64,000 nucleotides of DNA from Commensalibacter oyaizuii (GCF_029953265.1 NZ_JASBAO010000001.1:682001-746000), one strand, 5' to 3'; counted from the first letter of the stretch, positions 29,961 through 39,027 are shown. The notes: generated by a model not told the origin, from the sequence alone. Program-made: numbers and translations.

Positions 29961-30038
29961 TGGCGCGAGTGACGGGGCTCGAACCCGCGACCTTCGGCGT
30001 GACAGGCCGACGCTCTAACCAAACTGAGCTACACCCGC
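29961..30038 (-). tRNA. tRNA-Asp (GTC), copy 2 in transcription order
   Basis: The minus strand folds as a cloverleaf: acceptor GCGGGTG/CACTCGC, anticodon stem-loop TCGGC-CTGTCAC-GCCGA with anticodon GTC, T-arm GCGGG-TTCGAGC-CCCGT, discriminator G and encoded CCA; 78 nt. Identical to the copy at 30209-30286. Confidence 0.97.
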
Positions 30039-30101
30039 GCAGGGTATTTCGTCTTTGCAGACTGGTCACTATTTCTAAATGTATAAACATCTAAAAATCT
30101 A

Positions 30102-30177
30102 TGGTGGGCGATGACAGGCTCGAACTGCCGACCCTCTCGGTGTAAACGAGATGCTCTACCAACTGAGCTAATCGCCC
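30102..30177 (-). tRNA. tRNA-Val (TAC), copy 2 in transcription order
   Basis: Cloverleaf on the minus strand with acceptor GGGCGAT/ATCGCCC, anticodon arm CTCG-TTTACAC-CGAG (anticodon TAC), T-loop TTCGAGC, discriminator A and encoded CCA; 76 nt. Precedes tRNA-Asp in the transcript. Confidence 0.97.
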
Positions 30178-30208
30178 TTTATTTTTAAAAAAATAAAAAA
30201 CTATATAA

Positions 30209-30286
30209 TGGCGCGAGTGACGGGGCTCGAACCCGCGACCTTCGGCGTGACAGGCCGACGCTCTAACCAAACTGAGCTACACCCGC
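30209..30286 (-). tRNA. tRNA-Asp (GTC), copy 1 in transcription order
   Basis: Same 78-nt sequence as 29961-30038, anticodon GTC, encoded CCA. Confidence 0.97.
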
Positions 30287-30349
30287 GCAGGGTATTTCGT
30301 CTTTGCAGACTGGTCACTATTTCTAAATGCACAAACATCTAAAAATCTA

Positions 30350-30425
30350 TGGTGGGCGATGACAGGCTCGAACTGCCGACCCTCTCGGTGTAAACGAGAT
30401 GCTCTACCAACTGAGCTAATCGCCC
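30350..30425 (-). tRNA. tRNA-Val (TAC), copy 1 in transcription order
   Basis: Same 76-nt sequence as 30102-30177, anticodon TAC, encoded CCA. First tRNA of the Val-Asp-Val-Asp transcript. Confidence 0.97.
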
Positions 30426-30459
30426 TTTTTCTGTTGAAAAATCAGTGTTTTTAACAGAA

Positions 30460-30487
30460 CAACGACTTCTTAGCATTGAAGCCGTTG
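30460..30487 (-). terminator. Probable terminator hairpin after the HU gene
   Basis: CAACGGCTTC and GAAGTCGTTG on the minus strand form a 10-bp stem (one G-U pair) with an 8-nt loop, 33 nt after the HU stop and followed by TTCTGTT. The U-run is weak, so some read-through into the tRNA cluster is possible. Confidence 0.5.
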
Positions 30488-30519
30488 TATGTCTAGTCAT
30501 TTTTTAGATAACTAAGAAT

Positions 30520-30807
30520 TTATTTACTGACAGCTTCTTTTAATAATTTTCCAGGTTTGAAACGAACAGAAATAGATGCTGGAATATCAATTTCTTCGCC
30601 TGTACGTGGGTTACGACCTTTTGCTGCTTTGCGGGTTGCAGTAACGAAGCTGCCAAAACCAACAAGACGTACTTCCTGTTTCTTTGCGAGAGTTTCTTCG
30701 ATTGTGCTCAATACGGCATCAACAACTTCTGCTGATTTTGCTTTTGACAAATCAACTTTTTCAGCAACAGCTGCAACGAGTTCTTGTTTATTAAGCGGCT
30801 TTTCCAT
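30520..30807 (-). CDS. hup: HU-family DNA-binding protein
   Basis: Small histone-like protein that bends and compacts DNA as a dimer. The 95 residues match HU throughout: KQELVAAVAEKVDLSKAKS helix pair, VRLVGFGSFVTATRKAAKGRNPRTGEEIDIPAS, with the beta-ribbon arm around RNPRTGEEI, and the C-terminal VRFKPGKLLKEAV. Located after lon, the standard place for hupB downstream of clpX-lon in proteobacteria. IHF subunits are excluded by length and sequence. Confidence 0.96.
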   Translation of the reverse strand: MEKPLNKQELVAAVAEKVDLSKAKSAEVVDAVLSTIEETLAKKQEVRLVGFGSFVTATRKAAKGRNPRTGEEIDIPASISVRFKPGKLLKEAVSK

Positions 30808-30882
30808 TTATTTTATCTTTCCACTGTAACGATACAAATTAAAAATTATACCTTTGGACTGTATCAACGATCCATATTCCAA

Positions 30883-30911
30883 ACTATTGAAGCACTTTTA
30901 CAGAACGTCAA
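30883..30911 (-). promoter_or_regulatory. Predicted promoter of the HU gene
   Basis: Minus-strand -35 TTGACG (30911-30906, five of six) and -10 AATAGT (30888-30883, four of six) with 17-bp spacing, about 75 bp before the HU start. It lies within the inverted repeat at 30884-30932. Confidence 0.45.
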
Positions 30912-30932
30912 CCTTTCTCAGTGCTTCAATAG
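30884..30932. repeat. 13-bp perfect inverted repeat between lon and the HU gene
   Basis: Arms CTATTGAAGCACT (30884-30896) and AGTGCTTCAATAG (30920-30932), 23 nt apart. It is either the lon transcript's hairpin (no clear U-run follows) or a regulatory site, since the predicted HU promoter's -35 lies between the arms and its -10 overlaps one arm. Confidence 0.7.
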
Positions 30933-30978
30933 CTAATTTTTCTAACTTCTTGCTCTTTGGGTTGCAAGATCATCACAT

Positions 30979-33438
30979 TTAATGGGGTAAAATACCTTCT
31001 GAGAGCCTTTTGTCAGTATTCTTCGTCGATTCTGATGTCTCGTCCCATTCAATAGATTCGCAAGGTCTGGTGAGTGCCTGATTGATCACATCATCTGCAT
31101 TTGTTACAGGAATGATTTTTAAATTAGATTTAACAGCCTCTGGAAGATCAACAAGATCCCGTTCGTTATCTTTTGGAATAAACACTGTTGTAATCCCTGC
31201 ACGTAACGCAGCCAACAGTTTCTCCTTTAATCCACCAATGGGCAAAACACGACCACGAAGTGTAATCTCACCCGTCATAGCGACATCTTTACGAATAGGT
31301 ATACCTGTCATAACACTGACAATACTGGTTGCCATAGCAACCCCTGCAGATGGTCCGTCTTTTGGAGTAGCCCCTTCAGGAACATGGACGTGAATGTCTT
31401 TTTTCTCAAACAACACAGGTTTAATACCAAACTGAATAGAACGACTTTTAACATAAGATAATGCGGCAGAAACACTTTCCTGCATCACGTCACCAAGTTT
31501 CCCAGTGTTTTTAATCAACCCTTTTCCTGGGACCATCACGCTTTCAATATGTAAGATGTCACCGCCAACCTCGGTCCAAGCTAATCCAGTTACAACACCA
31601 ATTAAATCCTGCTCTTCGCTTTCACCATAACGGAAACGTTTGACTCCGACATATTCCTCTAAATTATCTAAGGTAACGTCGACATGGCTGCACTCACCAG
31701 AAACAATCTTCCTGACGATTTTACGGGCTATTTTGGCGATTTCACGCTCTAAATTACGCACGCCAGCTTCGCGTGTATAAGTACGCACAAGCTCTCTTAA
31801 AACATCATCAGAAATCGACCATTCATTTGGTTTTAAGCTATGTGCTTCGCTTTCTTTACTAATCAAATGACGACGTGCAATTTCGACTTTTTCGTCTTCT
31901 GTGTAACCCGAAAGCCGAATAATCTCCATACGATCTAATAAGGGTTGCGGCATATTATAACTGTTTGCTGTTGTTACAAACATAACATCAGATAAATCAT
32001 AATCCACTTCTAGATAATGATCTGCAAAAGTCGAATTTTGCTCTGGATCCAAAACCTCTAGCAATGCAGACGCTGGATCTCCTCGCCAATCAGCACCTAA
32101 CTTATCAATTTCATCCAAAAGAAATAGTGGATTTGACGTTCCAGCTTTTTTCATTCCTTGAATTATTTTACCAGGCATCGCACCAATATATGTACGACGG
32201 TGACCTCTAATCTCAGCCTCATCACGAACACCACCCAAGGACATACGGACATATTCGCGTCCTGTTGCTTTTGCAATTGAACGGGCTAGTGATGTTTTAC
32301 CAACACCTGGAGGCCCTACTAAACACAAGATAGGTCCTTTTAATTTAGAAGACCGAACTTGAACCGCCAAATATTCTAAAATGCGTTCTTTTACTTTTTC
32401 AAGACCATAATGATCAGCATTTAAGATTTTCTCAGCATTCATTAAGTCTTTTGAAACCTTAGAACGTTTTTTCCAAGGAATTGCCACTAACCAATCAAGA
32501 TAATTACGTACAACTGTAGCTTCTGCCGACATAGGACTCATGCTACGTAGTTTCTTCAGATCAGAAAGAGCTTTATCTTTAGCTTCTTTTGTTAAGCGAT
32601 TTTTTTTGATTTTTTCTTCAAGCTCGCTTAACTCGTCCTTACCATCTTCCCCCTCGCCTAATTCTTTTTGAATCGCTTTCATTTGCTCATTCAAATAGTA
32701 TTCGCGCTGGGTCTTCTCCATCTGTTTTTTGACTCGACTGCGAATTCGCTTTTCAACTTGTAAAACACCGACTTCAGCCTCCAGATGCTCTAACAATCTT
32801 TCCAAACGATCTTCGATAGCAACTGTTTCCAAAATCAACTGTTTTTCAGAAACCTTTAGATTCAGATGACTTGTAACGGTATCAACCAGTTTAAATGGAT
32901 CATCAATTTGATTAACTGCTACCAATACTTCAGGTGCGATCGTTTTATTTAATTTTACATACTGCTCAAATTGAGTGACAACCGTGCGCTGCAAAGCATC
33001 AATTTCTTTACTATCGTCTATTGGCCCGTCTTCAACTTCTTCTATTGTTGCTTCAAAGAACGTTTCGCGATCTATTATTTTCGTAACTTTTGCACGTTTA
33101 TACCCCTCAACTAAAACTTTTACTGTACCATCGGGCAATTTTAAAAGTTGAAGAATCGATGCAATTGTTCCAAAATGATAGATGTCCTTTTCTGTAGGGT
33201 CTTCTAATGCAGCGTCTTTTTGAGACACTAGCAAAATTTTATTTTGCTGTTTCGTGACTTCTTCTAACGCACGAACAGACTTTTCTCGACCAACAAACAA
33301 TGGAACAATCATATGAGGAAAAACAACAATATCACGTAATGGCAATACAGCTATCAATCCTGAATGTTCGTCTATTTGCTGATAATCTTGTTCACTATCG
33401 ATTTCGTTTTCTAAAGACTTGATTTTTTCTTCTGTCAT
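30979..33438 (-). CDS. lon: ATP-dependent protease Lon (LonA type)
   Basis: Cytoplasmic AAA+ serine protease that degrades damaged and regulatory proteins. The 819 residues give an N-terminal substrate-binding LON domain (to about 210, LPLRDIVVFPHMIVPLFVGR), a coiled-coil linker, AAA+ domain with Walker A GPPGVGKTSLA and Walker B LFLLDEIDKLG, and a C-terminal protease domain with catalytic Ser in PKDGPSAGVAM and Lys in GGLKEKLLAALRAGI. Ribosome binding site AGGAGG is 10 nt before the ATG. It follows clpX in the tig-clpP-clpX-lon-hup cluster but is separated from it by a strong terminator, so it has its own promoter. Confidence 0.98.
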   Translation of the reverse strand: MTEEKIKSLENEIDSEQDYQQIDEHSGLIAVLPLRDIVVFPHMIVPLFVGREKSVRALEEVTKQQNKILLVSQKDAALEDPTEKDIYHFGTIASILQLLKLPDGTVKVLVEGYKRAKVTKIIDRETFFEATIEEVEDGPIDDSKEIDALQRTVVTQFEQYVKLNKTIAPEVLVAVNQIDDPFKLVDTVTSHLNLKVSEKQLILETVAIEDRLERLLEHLEAEVGVLQVEKRIRSRVKKQMEKTQREYYLNEQMKAIQKELGEGEDGKDELSELEEKIKKNRLTKEAKDKALSDLKKLRSMSPMSAEATVVRNYLDWLVAIPWKKRSKVSKDLMNAEKILNADHYGLEKVKERILEYLAVQVRSSKLKGPILCLVGPPGVGKTSLARSIAKATGREYVRMSLGGVRDEAEIRGHRRTYIGAMPGKIIQGMKKAGTSNPLFLLDEIDKLGADWRGDPASALLEVLDPEQNSTFADHYLEVDYDLSDVMFVTTANSYNMPQPLLDRMEIIRLSGYTEDEKVEIARRHLISKESEAHSLKPNEWSISDDVLRELVRTYTREAGVRNLEREIAKIARKIVRKIVSGECSHVDVTLDNLEEYVGVKRFRYGESEEQDLIGVVTGLAWTEVGGDILHIESVMVPGKGLIKNTGKLGDVMQESVSAALSYVKSRSIQFGIKPVLFEKKDIHVHVPEGATPKDGPSAGVAMATSIVSVMTGIPIRKDVAMTGEITLRGRVLPIGGLKEKLLAALRAGITTVFIPKDNERDLVDLPEAVKSNLKIIPVTNADDVINQALTRPCESIEWDETSESTKNTDKRLSEGILPH

Positions 33439-33755
33439 AATGTTATGACCTCCTCATATGGACGATCGAAAAGGAATGCCCAATATCGGCACATTCCATA
33501 TCAATAACTATTTTATAATATCTTCTGGATAAAATAAAAAGACTGTTATTGTTCTATTAATGTTACATCTTTGTCCCTTATCCATAAAGATAATTTGTAA
33601 TAATGACACTTAAATAAAGTTTATTAATAAAATCGTGGCCGCTCAAGTGTACTTTTCATTATTACGCAATCAGACTCATGAAACCTATAATAGATATAAT
33701 TCTTACACAAAAAAATACAATATGTATTGCTATTAACCCTTTATAAATAAATTTA
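33439..33755. other. Noncoding region upstream of lon
   Basis: About 320 bp with no gene. Near lon there is an imperfect hairpin (GGAATGTGCC/GGGCATTCC, 33471-33496) that would lie in the leader of the mRNA. A possible minus-strand promoter, TTGAGC (33646-33641) with TAAACT 17 bp downstream, lies further up in a short GC-rich patch. No clear heat-shock promoter was recognised. Confidence 0.35.
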
Positions 33756-33785
33756 AAAAAGGATCTGTGATCACAGATCCTTTTT
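33756..33785. terminator. Bidirectional-looking terminator after clpX
   Basis: A perfect 30-bp palindrome: GGATCTGTGATCACAGATCC flanked by A5 on the left and T5 on the right. It lies 30 nt after the clpX stop and would terminate minus-strand transcription. Confidence 0.85.
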
Positions 33786-33814
33786 ACTTACTCATAATTT
33801 ATGAACCTATTAGA

Positions 33815-35077
33815 TTAAGCACTTTTTTCTGTTTTTTTCTTTTTTGCATCATAAACATAAACAGGATCTTCAATATGGCCAACAACCTCTTTATTTACAA
33901 CAACTTCACTTACATCTTTAAGGTCTGGCAATTCAAACATTGTAGATAATAATATTTTTTCTAAGATAGATCTTAATCCTCTAGCCCCAGTTTTACGTTC
34001 TATTGCTTTTTTTGCAACTTCTTCTACAGCACTATCAGTAAATGTTAATTGCACCTGTTCCATCTCAAACAATTTTTGGTACTGTTTGATCAAAGCATTT
34101 TTAGGCTGCGTCAAAATCTGAATCAACGCTTGCTCGTCTAAATCATCTAGCGTTGCAATTACAGGCAAACGCCCTATAAATTCAGGAATTAGACCAAATT
34201 TCATCAAATCCTCAGGTTCTAACTGTCGAAATAACTGACCAATAGTATGACTATCGGGTTCATTAACCTCTACACCAAAACCAATTCCATAACCAACACT
34301 TCTAGCACTGATAATTTTATCTAAACCTGCGAACGCACCACCACATATAAATAGCATATTTGTAGTATCAACTTGCAAAAATTCTTGTTGTGGATGCTTA
34401 CGCCCTCCCTGAGGAGGAACAGAGGCAACAGTACCTTCCATTAATTTTAATAAAGCCTGCTGGACCCCTTCACCACTAACATCACGAGTTATTGAAGGAT
34501 TATCAGATTTACGAGAAATTTTATCAATTTCATCGATGTAAACAATCCCCCTTTGTGCTCTCTCTACATTATAATCTGCGGCCTGCAATAATTTGAGAAT
34601 TATATTTTCGACATCTTCCCCCACATAACCTGCTTCTGTCAATGTGGTCGCATCAGCCATTGTAAAAGGCACATCGATGATTCTGGCCAAAGTTTGAGCA
34701 AGTAAGGTCTTTCCTGTCCCTGTAGGACCAATGAGCAAAATATTTGACTTTGCAATTTCAACGTCTCCAGCTCTGTCCAGTTGGTTCAACCGTTTATAAT
34801 GATTATGAACAGCAACGGACAGTACCTTCTTGGCGTCTTTTTGACCAATAACATAGTCGTCTAAAATTTTGCAGATTTCTTTAGGTGTTGGTAGGTTTTC
34901 ATGCTCTTTTGTAATTTGAGTTTTATTTTCCTCACGCACGATATCCATGCACAACTCAACACACTCATCACAAATAAAAACCGTAGGACCTGCGATCAGC
35001 TTACGGACTTCGTGCTGAGATTTACCGCAAAAAGAGCAATAAAGTGCATTTTTGGAATCATTACTTTTATCAGTCAT
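33815..35077 (-). CDS. clpX: ATP-dependent Clp protease ATP-binding subunit ClpX
   Basis: AAA+ unfoldase that feeds ClpP. The frame opens at a GTG at 35089, but the ATG at 35077 has GGGAG 5 nt upstream, giving 420 residues (E. coli 424). N-terminal C4 zinc domain [11 protein letters not shown]...[10 protein letters not shown]; Walker A GPTGTGKT; pore loop GYVGEDVEN; Walker [11 protein letters not shown]; the IGF loop that docks on ClpP is in YGIGFGVEV; sensor 2 region is [12 protein letters not shown]. It lies 112 nt after clpP. Confidence 0.98.
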   Translation of the reverse strand: MTDKSNDSKNALYCSFCGKSQHEVRKLIAGPTVFICDECVELCMDIVREENKTQITKEHENLPTPKEICKILDDYVIGQKDAKKVLSVAVHNHYKRLNQLDRAGDVEIAKSNILLIGPTGTGKTLLAQTLARIIDVPFTMADATTLTEAGYVGEDVENIILKLLQAADYNVERAQRGIVYIDEIDKISRKSDNPSITRDVSGEGVQQALLKLMEGTVASVPPQGGRKHPQQEFLQVDTTNMLFICGGAFAGLDKIISARSVGYGIGFGVEVNEPDSHTIGQLFRQLEPEDLMKFGLIPEFIGRLPVIATLDDLDEQALIQILTQPKNALIKQYQKLFEMEQVQLTFTDSAVEEVAKKAIERKTGARGLRSILEKILLSTMFELPDLKDVSEVVVNKEVVGHIEDPVYVYDAKKKKTEKSA

Positions 35078-35189
35078 CTTTACTCCCACCCTTAAATGAC
35101 CTTAAGAACAGCATTACTCCGCCCAAAACATAGTTCATCAATAAGGAAAACAGTTTGAAAATAATCTATTCAGAAAAAACTTATGTGAT

Positions 35190-35825
35190 CTAGTCTTTGG
35201 ATAAATCAATATCCCTTTTTCGAACAACCTGATCAATAATACCAAAATCTTTTGCTTCTTCAGGAGACATATAACTGTCTCTTTCAAGACGTTGTTCTAT
35301 TTCTTCTAATGTTCTGCCAGTATGAACGTTATATATCTCATTTAATTTTTTACGAATAGCAAGAATCTCTTTCGCTTGGATTTCTATATCACTGGCTTGA
35401 CCCTGGGCCCCACCTGAAGGTTGATGAACCATAATACGTGCGTTAGGCAAAGCAAAACGCTGTCCCTTTTCACCACCACATAACAACAAAGATCCCATAG
35501 ATGCTGCCTGACCGATGCACACCGTACTGACGGGACAACGAATATATTGCATTGTGTCATAGATGGCTAATCCTGCGGAAACGACACCGCCTGGACTGTT
35601 AATATAAAAAGAAATCTCTTTTTTAGGATTAATACTTTCCAAATATAATAATTGCGCAGAGATTAGTGAAGCAACCTGATCAAATACGGGCCCTGTCAAA
35701 AAAATGATTCGTTCTTTTAATAATCGAGAATAAATATCAAAAGCACGTTCACCTCTTGAGGTTTGCTCTACCACCATAGGTACAAGAGTATTATCATAAA
35801 TTTCCAGAGGCTGTGAATCCCTCAT
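35190..35825 (-). CDS. clpP: ATP-dependent Clp protease proteolytic subunit ClpP
   Basis: Tetradecameric serine peptidase. The 211 residues include the triad Ser in [11 protein letters not shown], His in IMVHQPSGG and Asp in [12 protein letters not shown], plus the N-terminal [23 protein letters not shown] signature. Ribosome binding site AGGA is 9 nt before the ATG. Upstream is an unusual 18-bp perfect hairpin at 35854-35896, between clpP and the trigger factor terminator, which could influence clpP expression. Confidence 0.98.
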   Translation of the reverse strand: MRDSQPLEIYDNTLVPMVVEQTSRGERAFDIYSRLLKERIIFLTGPVFDQVASLISAQLLYLESINPKKEISFYINSPGGVVSAGLAIYDTMQYIRCPVSTVCIGQAASMGSLLLCGGEKGQRFALPNARIMVHQPSGGAQGQASDIEIQAKEILAIRKKLNEIYNVHTGRTLEEIEQRLERDSYMSPEEAKDFGIIDQVVRKRDIDLSKD

Positions 35826-35853
35826 CAGTTTTCTTCCTAAAATTCTAAACTAG

Positions 35854-35896
35854 TTTTATTTACCTATATGTATCTTAAACATATAGGTAAATAAAA
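35854..35896. repeat. 18-bp perfect inverted repeat in the clpP leader
   Basis: Arms TTTTATTTACCTATATGT (35854-35871) and ACATATAGGTAAATAAAA (35879-35896) with a 7-nt loop, 28 bp before clpP. It is separate from the tig terminator at 35926-35970. It may be a second terminator, an operator or a leader hairpin. Confidence 0.8.
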
Positions 35897-35925
35897 TAAA
35901 ATTTAAATAAACTTATACCAAAATA

Positions 35926-35970
35926 CAAAAAAAATGAATGTCCAGACGCAAATCTAGACATTCATTTTTA
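35926..35970 (-). terminator. Terminator of the trigger factor gene
   Basis: Minus-strand stem ATGAATGTCTAGA/TCTGGACATTCAT (35965-35953 with 35946-35934, one G-U pair), flanked by A-rich and U-rich runs (eight U). It begins 22 nt after the tig stop codon. Confidence 0.85.
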
Positions 35971-35987
35971 GACTTCAAACAAAAAGA

Positions 35988-37319
35988 TTAAACTTTTGAA
36001 GCTGGCATTTCTGCTAATTCTTCAACGCTTACTTCTTTTTCATCAATTTTTGCAAGCTCTAGAATATAATCAACCACTTTATTTTCATAAATTGGACCAC
36101 GTAAAGAATCTATCGCCTGAGGATTTTTTTGGAAAAATTCAATAACTTCCTTTTCTTTTCCAGGATAACGCATAGCTTCATTACGCATGGCTTGCGTTAG
36201 TTCCTCTTCAGTCACTGAAATTGAGTTGAGACGACCAATTTCAACTAATAACAACCCTAATCTCACACGACGTTCAGCAATTTTGCGGTAATCAGCTTTC
36301 AAAGTTTCTTCGTCTTTTTGTTTATCTTCTTCTTCAAGACGATCTGCTTTACGATCAGCTTCGACACGTTGCCAGATTTGGTTAAATTCCGCTTCTAACA
36401 ACCCTACCGGAATTTCAAAATCAACTTTTTCAGCTAATACGTCTAAGAGATCACGCTTTACACGCATATGAGAAAGTTGATCATATTCTGAGGATATTTG
36501 TTTACTGATAACATCTTTTAAATTGTCAAGACTTTCCAAACCAACTTTTTTTGCAAATTCATCATTAATTTCTGGGGTAACAGCTTGCTTTAACCCCTTT
36601 GCTTTAATATCAAATGTTGCTTCTTTACCGGCTAGATTTGCAGCTTGATAATTTTCTGGAAATGTTACTTTGATTTGCTTTTCTTCACCTGGGGACATTC
36701 CTTCAATTTGTTCAGCAAATCCAGGAATAAATCCACTACCACCAATTTCAACATTGACATCATTAGCTGTACCACCATCAAACGGGATACCATTGATTTT
36801 ACCAACAAAATCAACAACGAGAACATCACCTTGGGCAGCTGGACGTTTTTCTTCGATATCTTTAAAGTCACGTTGACGTTCCGCAACCGCATTTAAAGCT
36901 TTGTTCAAAGCTGCTTCATCTGGCGTTGCTTTCAAACGGGTTAATTCAATCCCTTTAAAATCAGGCACTTCAAAATCAGGAATTAATTCAACTTCAAAAG
37001 AAAATTCAAGATCGTCGCCTTCTTTATAGCCTTCTTTAAGTGATATTTTTGGTTGAGAAGCTGCACGAAGACCTCTTTCTTCAAGAGTCGTTTTAATCGC
37101 ATCTGAAACGGCTTCGTTAACAACTTCATTTTGAACTGTTTCGCCATAACGTTGTTTAACAACAGGAAGAGGAACTTTTCCAGGACGGAACCCTGGTATA
37201 TTCATCTGATGCCCCATTTCTGCTAAACGTGCATTTCTTTTTTCTGCGAGTTGTGATTCTTCAATTACGATTGTAAAGCCACGTTTTAGGCTTTCAGAAA
37301 GCGTCTCAGTAACCTGCAT
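35988..37319 (-). CDS. tig: Trigger factor (ribosome-bound chaperone and prolyl isomerase)
   Basis: Binds near the ribosomal exit tunnel and protects nascent chains. The 443 residues have an N-terminal ribosome-binding domain with the signature GFRPGKVPLPVV (about 44-55), a FKBP-type PPIase domain (about 155-245, AQGDVLVVDFVGKINGIPFDGG, FIPGFAEQIEGMSPGEEK) and a helical C-terminal arm domain. Standard first gene of the tig-clpP-clpX-lon group. The ATG at 37319 has only a distant GAGG, so initiation may be weak. Confidence 0.97.
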   Translation of the reverse strand: MQVTETLSESLKRGFTIVIEESQLAEKRNARLAEMGHQMNIPGFRPGKVPLPVVKQRYGETVQNEVVNEAVSDAIKTTLEERGLRAASQPKISLKEGYKEGDDLEFSFEVELIPDFEVPDFKGIELTRLKATPDEAALNKALNAVAERQRDFKDIEEKRPAAQGDVLVVDFVGKINGIPFDGGTANDVNVEIGGSGFIPGFAEQIEGMSPGEEKQIKVTFPENYQAANLAGKEATFDIKAKGLKQAVTPEINDEFAKKVGLESLDNLKDVISKQISSEYDQLSHMRVKRDLLDVLAEKVDFEIPVGLLEAEFNQIWQRVEADRKADRLEEEDKQKDEETLKADYRKIAERRVRLGLLLVEIGRLNSISVTEEELTQAMRNEAMRYPGKEKEVIEFFQKNPQAIDSLRGPIYENKVVDYILELAKIDEKEVSVEELAEMPASKV

Positions 37320-37402
37320 TAGCCAGGCCCATCCTCTCGGTCAAAGTGTGTCTTGCCCCCATTGGGCGTGTTAAGAATTTTTTAACGGATTTTAATGCAT
37401 GC

Positions 37403-37436
37403 TCAAAAAAACGTGCTTATTAGCAATTCGTTTTTT
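37403..37436 (-). terminator. Terminator hairpin after tRNA-Leu
   Basis: Minus-strand AAAAAACG...CGTTTTTT with inner TGC/GCA pairing, ending in a U-run, immediately 3' of the tRNA. Confidence 0.55.
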
Positions 37437-37520
37437 GGTGCGGATGGAGGGACTTGAACCCCCACGACTCACGCCACTAGATTCTAAGTCTAGCGTGTCT
37501 ACCAATTTCACCACATCCGC
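37436..37520 (-). tRNA. tRNA-Leu (TAG)
   Basis: 85-nt class II cloverleaf: acceptor GCGGATG/CATCCGC, anticodon arm CTAGA-CTTAGAA-TCTAG (anticodon TAG), variable arm TGGCGTGAGTCG, T-loop TTCAAGT, discriminator A and encoded CCA. Lies between nnr and tig on the same strand. Confidence 0.97.
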
Positions 37521-37599
37521 ACATCCGTGCTTTGTGGTTGTTTTATTAACGCACTATTTTGATTTGAGCAACCTCTTTTTTAAAAAAGTAATTTTTTTT

Positions 37600-39027
37600 T
37601 TATTTTTCTGATATTTTCGCTAAATCTCGGGCTTTTCCCATATGACCTGCAATCATTTCTGCCGATGGCCAATCGTGCTTACACAATAAAGCTGCTTGAC
37701 CATGCACCCACACCCCTGCACAAGCTGCCTCCCATGGTTTCATACCAGCAGCAAGAAATGTAGCAATAACACCCGATAATACATCTCCAGAACCTGCCGT
37801 GGCTAATCTAGAAGAAGCATGTTGATTAATCGCTACTCTGCCATCGGGCCCAGCAATTATTGTGTCAGGCCCTTTTAATACAACGACACACTCCATGTCT
37901 TTTGCAACTTGCTGAACTTTTTGGATGCGATTCGATTCAACAGTTCCAAAGACGCGCGTAAATTCGCCGATATGTGGGGTCATAATTGAAACACCTTTCA
38001 ACAAATGACTCTGACCTGGTAAGAAAGCACCCGCATCAGCGACAACGTGTCGTTTTGAAGCCAACAATTGTGGTAAATTTTCTTTGACTTCATTCTCGGT
38101 TAATCCTGGCCCGCATACCCAAACTTGTCGACGTTGATCATGTAGTACAGTTTCAAGGTCGTGATGATCAATCATCAGGCAAGGTGAAGACAAGGAATAA
38201 ATAGTGGTGTCTTGCCTTGTTGGGAAAATACAAACTAACCCTGCCCCACTATTTAAAGCTGATAAAGCTGATAAACGCGCAGCCCCCGTTACTTTGGCAC
38301 CGCCAATAATACTAACCACTCCACGACGATATTTGTAATCATCAACCGCCGAAACAGGAAGATGCCAAAGACCAGGTTCATTTAACCATGTAGAAATAGG
38401 GACACAATCCAACACACGTAGAGGAATTCCGATATCTTTTATTACCAACTTGCCAATATGAACTTTTCCAGGAAACAAATAATGTCCTGGCTTAGCCCTA
38501 AAGAACGTCACGGTTAATTCTGCATGGGGCGCATATCCGTAAATTGCACCAGTTGCACCATCCACTCCGCTAGGTATATCAATAGCCACCAAACGTTTAG
38601 CTTTTTTTAAAATTGCGACTATCGAAGGATCGAGATCTCGTTTTAATCCAGCTCCAAAAATCGCATCTATAACCAGTTCTGCCTGTGCGACATCATTTTC
38701 TGATGGAGAAATGGTTTTTTCCATCCATTGCATTGCAGCACTATCCGCTTGACTACCTGCTTTAGGTGAACCAAAGGCCATTACTGTAACTGGCCATCCT
38801 TCCTTAGCTAATAGACGGGCAACAACATAACCATCTCCTCCATTGTTACCTGGTCCGCATAATATAATCGTGCGACATGGAGAATAATGTCTTAGAATCT
38901 CTCTTGTTACACACCAACCTGCATTTTCCATCAATTGAGAGGCAGCAATCGTTTTAGCAGCCTCTTGATCTATTTTTTCCATTTGCTTGGGTGTTGGAAG
39001 TGCGAATGTCATCCTATCTTGCATCAT
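37600..39027 (-). CDS. nnr: Bifunctional NAD(P)H-hydrate epimerase / ADP-dependent NAD(P)H-hydrate dehydratase
   Basis: Repairs hydrated NADH and NADPH (NAD(P)HX). The N-terminal NnrE half (about 1-220) has the YjeF_N motifs MENAGWCVTREIL, GPGNNGGDGYVVARLL and IDIPSGVDGATG. The C-terminal NnrD half is ribokinase-like with GVVSIIGGAKVTGAARLSA, VLKGPDTIIAGP and the ATAGSGDVLSG nucleotide motif. 475 residues, a complete fusion. A run of G (GGGGGG) lies 9 nt before the first ATG and supports the start at 39027. Confidence 0.95.
   Translation of the reverse strand: MMQDRMTFALPTPKQMEKIDQEAAKTIAASQLMENAGWCVTREILRHYSPCRTIILCGPGNNGGDGYVVARLLAKEGWPVTVMAFGSPKAGSQADSAAMQWMEKTISPSENDVAQAELVIDAIFGAGLKRDLDPSIVAILKKAKRLVAIDIPSGVDGATGAIYGYAPHAELTVTFFRAKPGHYLFPGKVHIGKLVIKDIGIPLRVLDCVPISTWLNEPGLWHLPVSAVDDYKYRRGVVSIIGGAKVTGAARLSALSALNSGAGLVCIFPTRQDTTIYSLSSPCLMIDHHDLETVLHDQRRQVWVCGPGLTENEVKENLPQLLASKRHVVADAGAFLPGQSHLLKGVSIMTPHIGEFTRVFGTVESNRIQKVQQVAKDMECVVVLKGPDTIIAGPDGRVAINQHASSRLATAGSGDVLSGVIATFLAAGMKPWEAACAGVWVHGQAALLCKHDWPSAEMIAGHMGKARDLAKISEK

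Larger units (their letters stand above)
29961..30428. repeat. Tandem duplication of a tRNA-Val/tRNA-Asp unit
   Basis: Units 29961-30180 and 30209-30428 are 220 bp each with an offset of 248 bp. Reading by eye they differ at only two bases (T/C), both in the spacer between the tRNAs. The sequences outside the units are unrelated. Confidence 0.95.

Noticed and set aside
29899-30090. 63-codon open frame on the minus strand containing RGCSSVWLERRPVTPKVAGSSPVTRA
   Set aside because: It lies over tRNA-Asp; this peptide is a well-known artefact of translating tRNA genes.
29961-30428. Repeat considered as a CRISPR array or att-site duplication
   Set aside because: The repeated unit is fully explained by two tRNA genes and their spacer; there are only two copies and no integrase or cas gene nearby.
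37399-37611. 70-codon open frame on the plus strand
   Set aside because: It runs antisense through tRNA-Leu and has no ribosome binding site.
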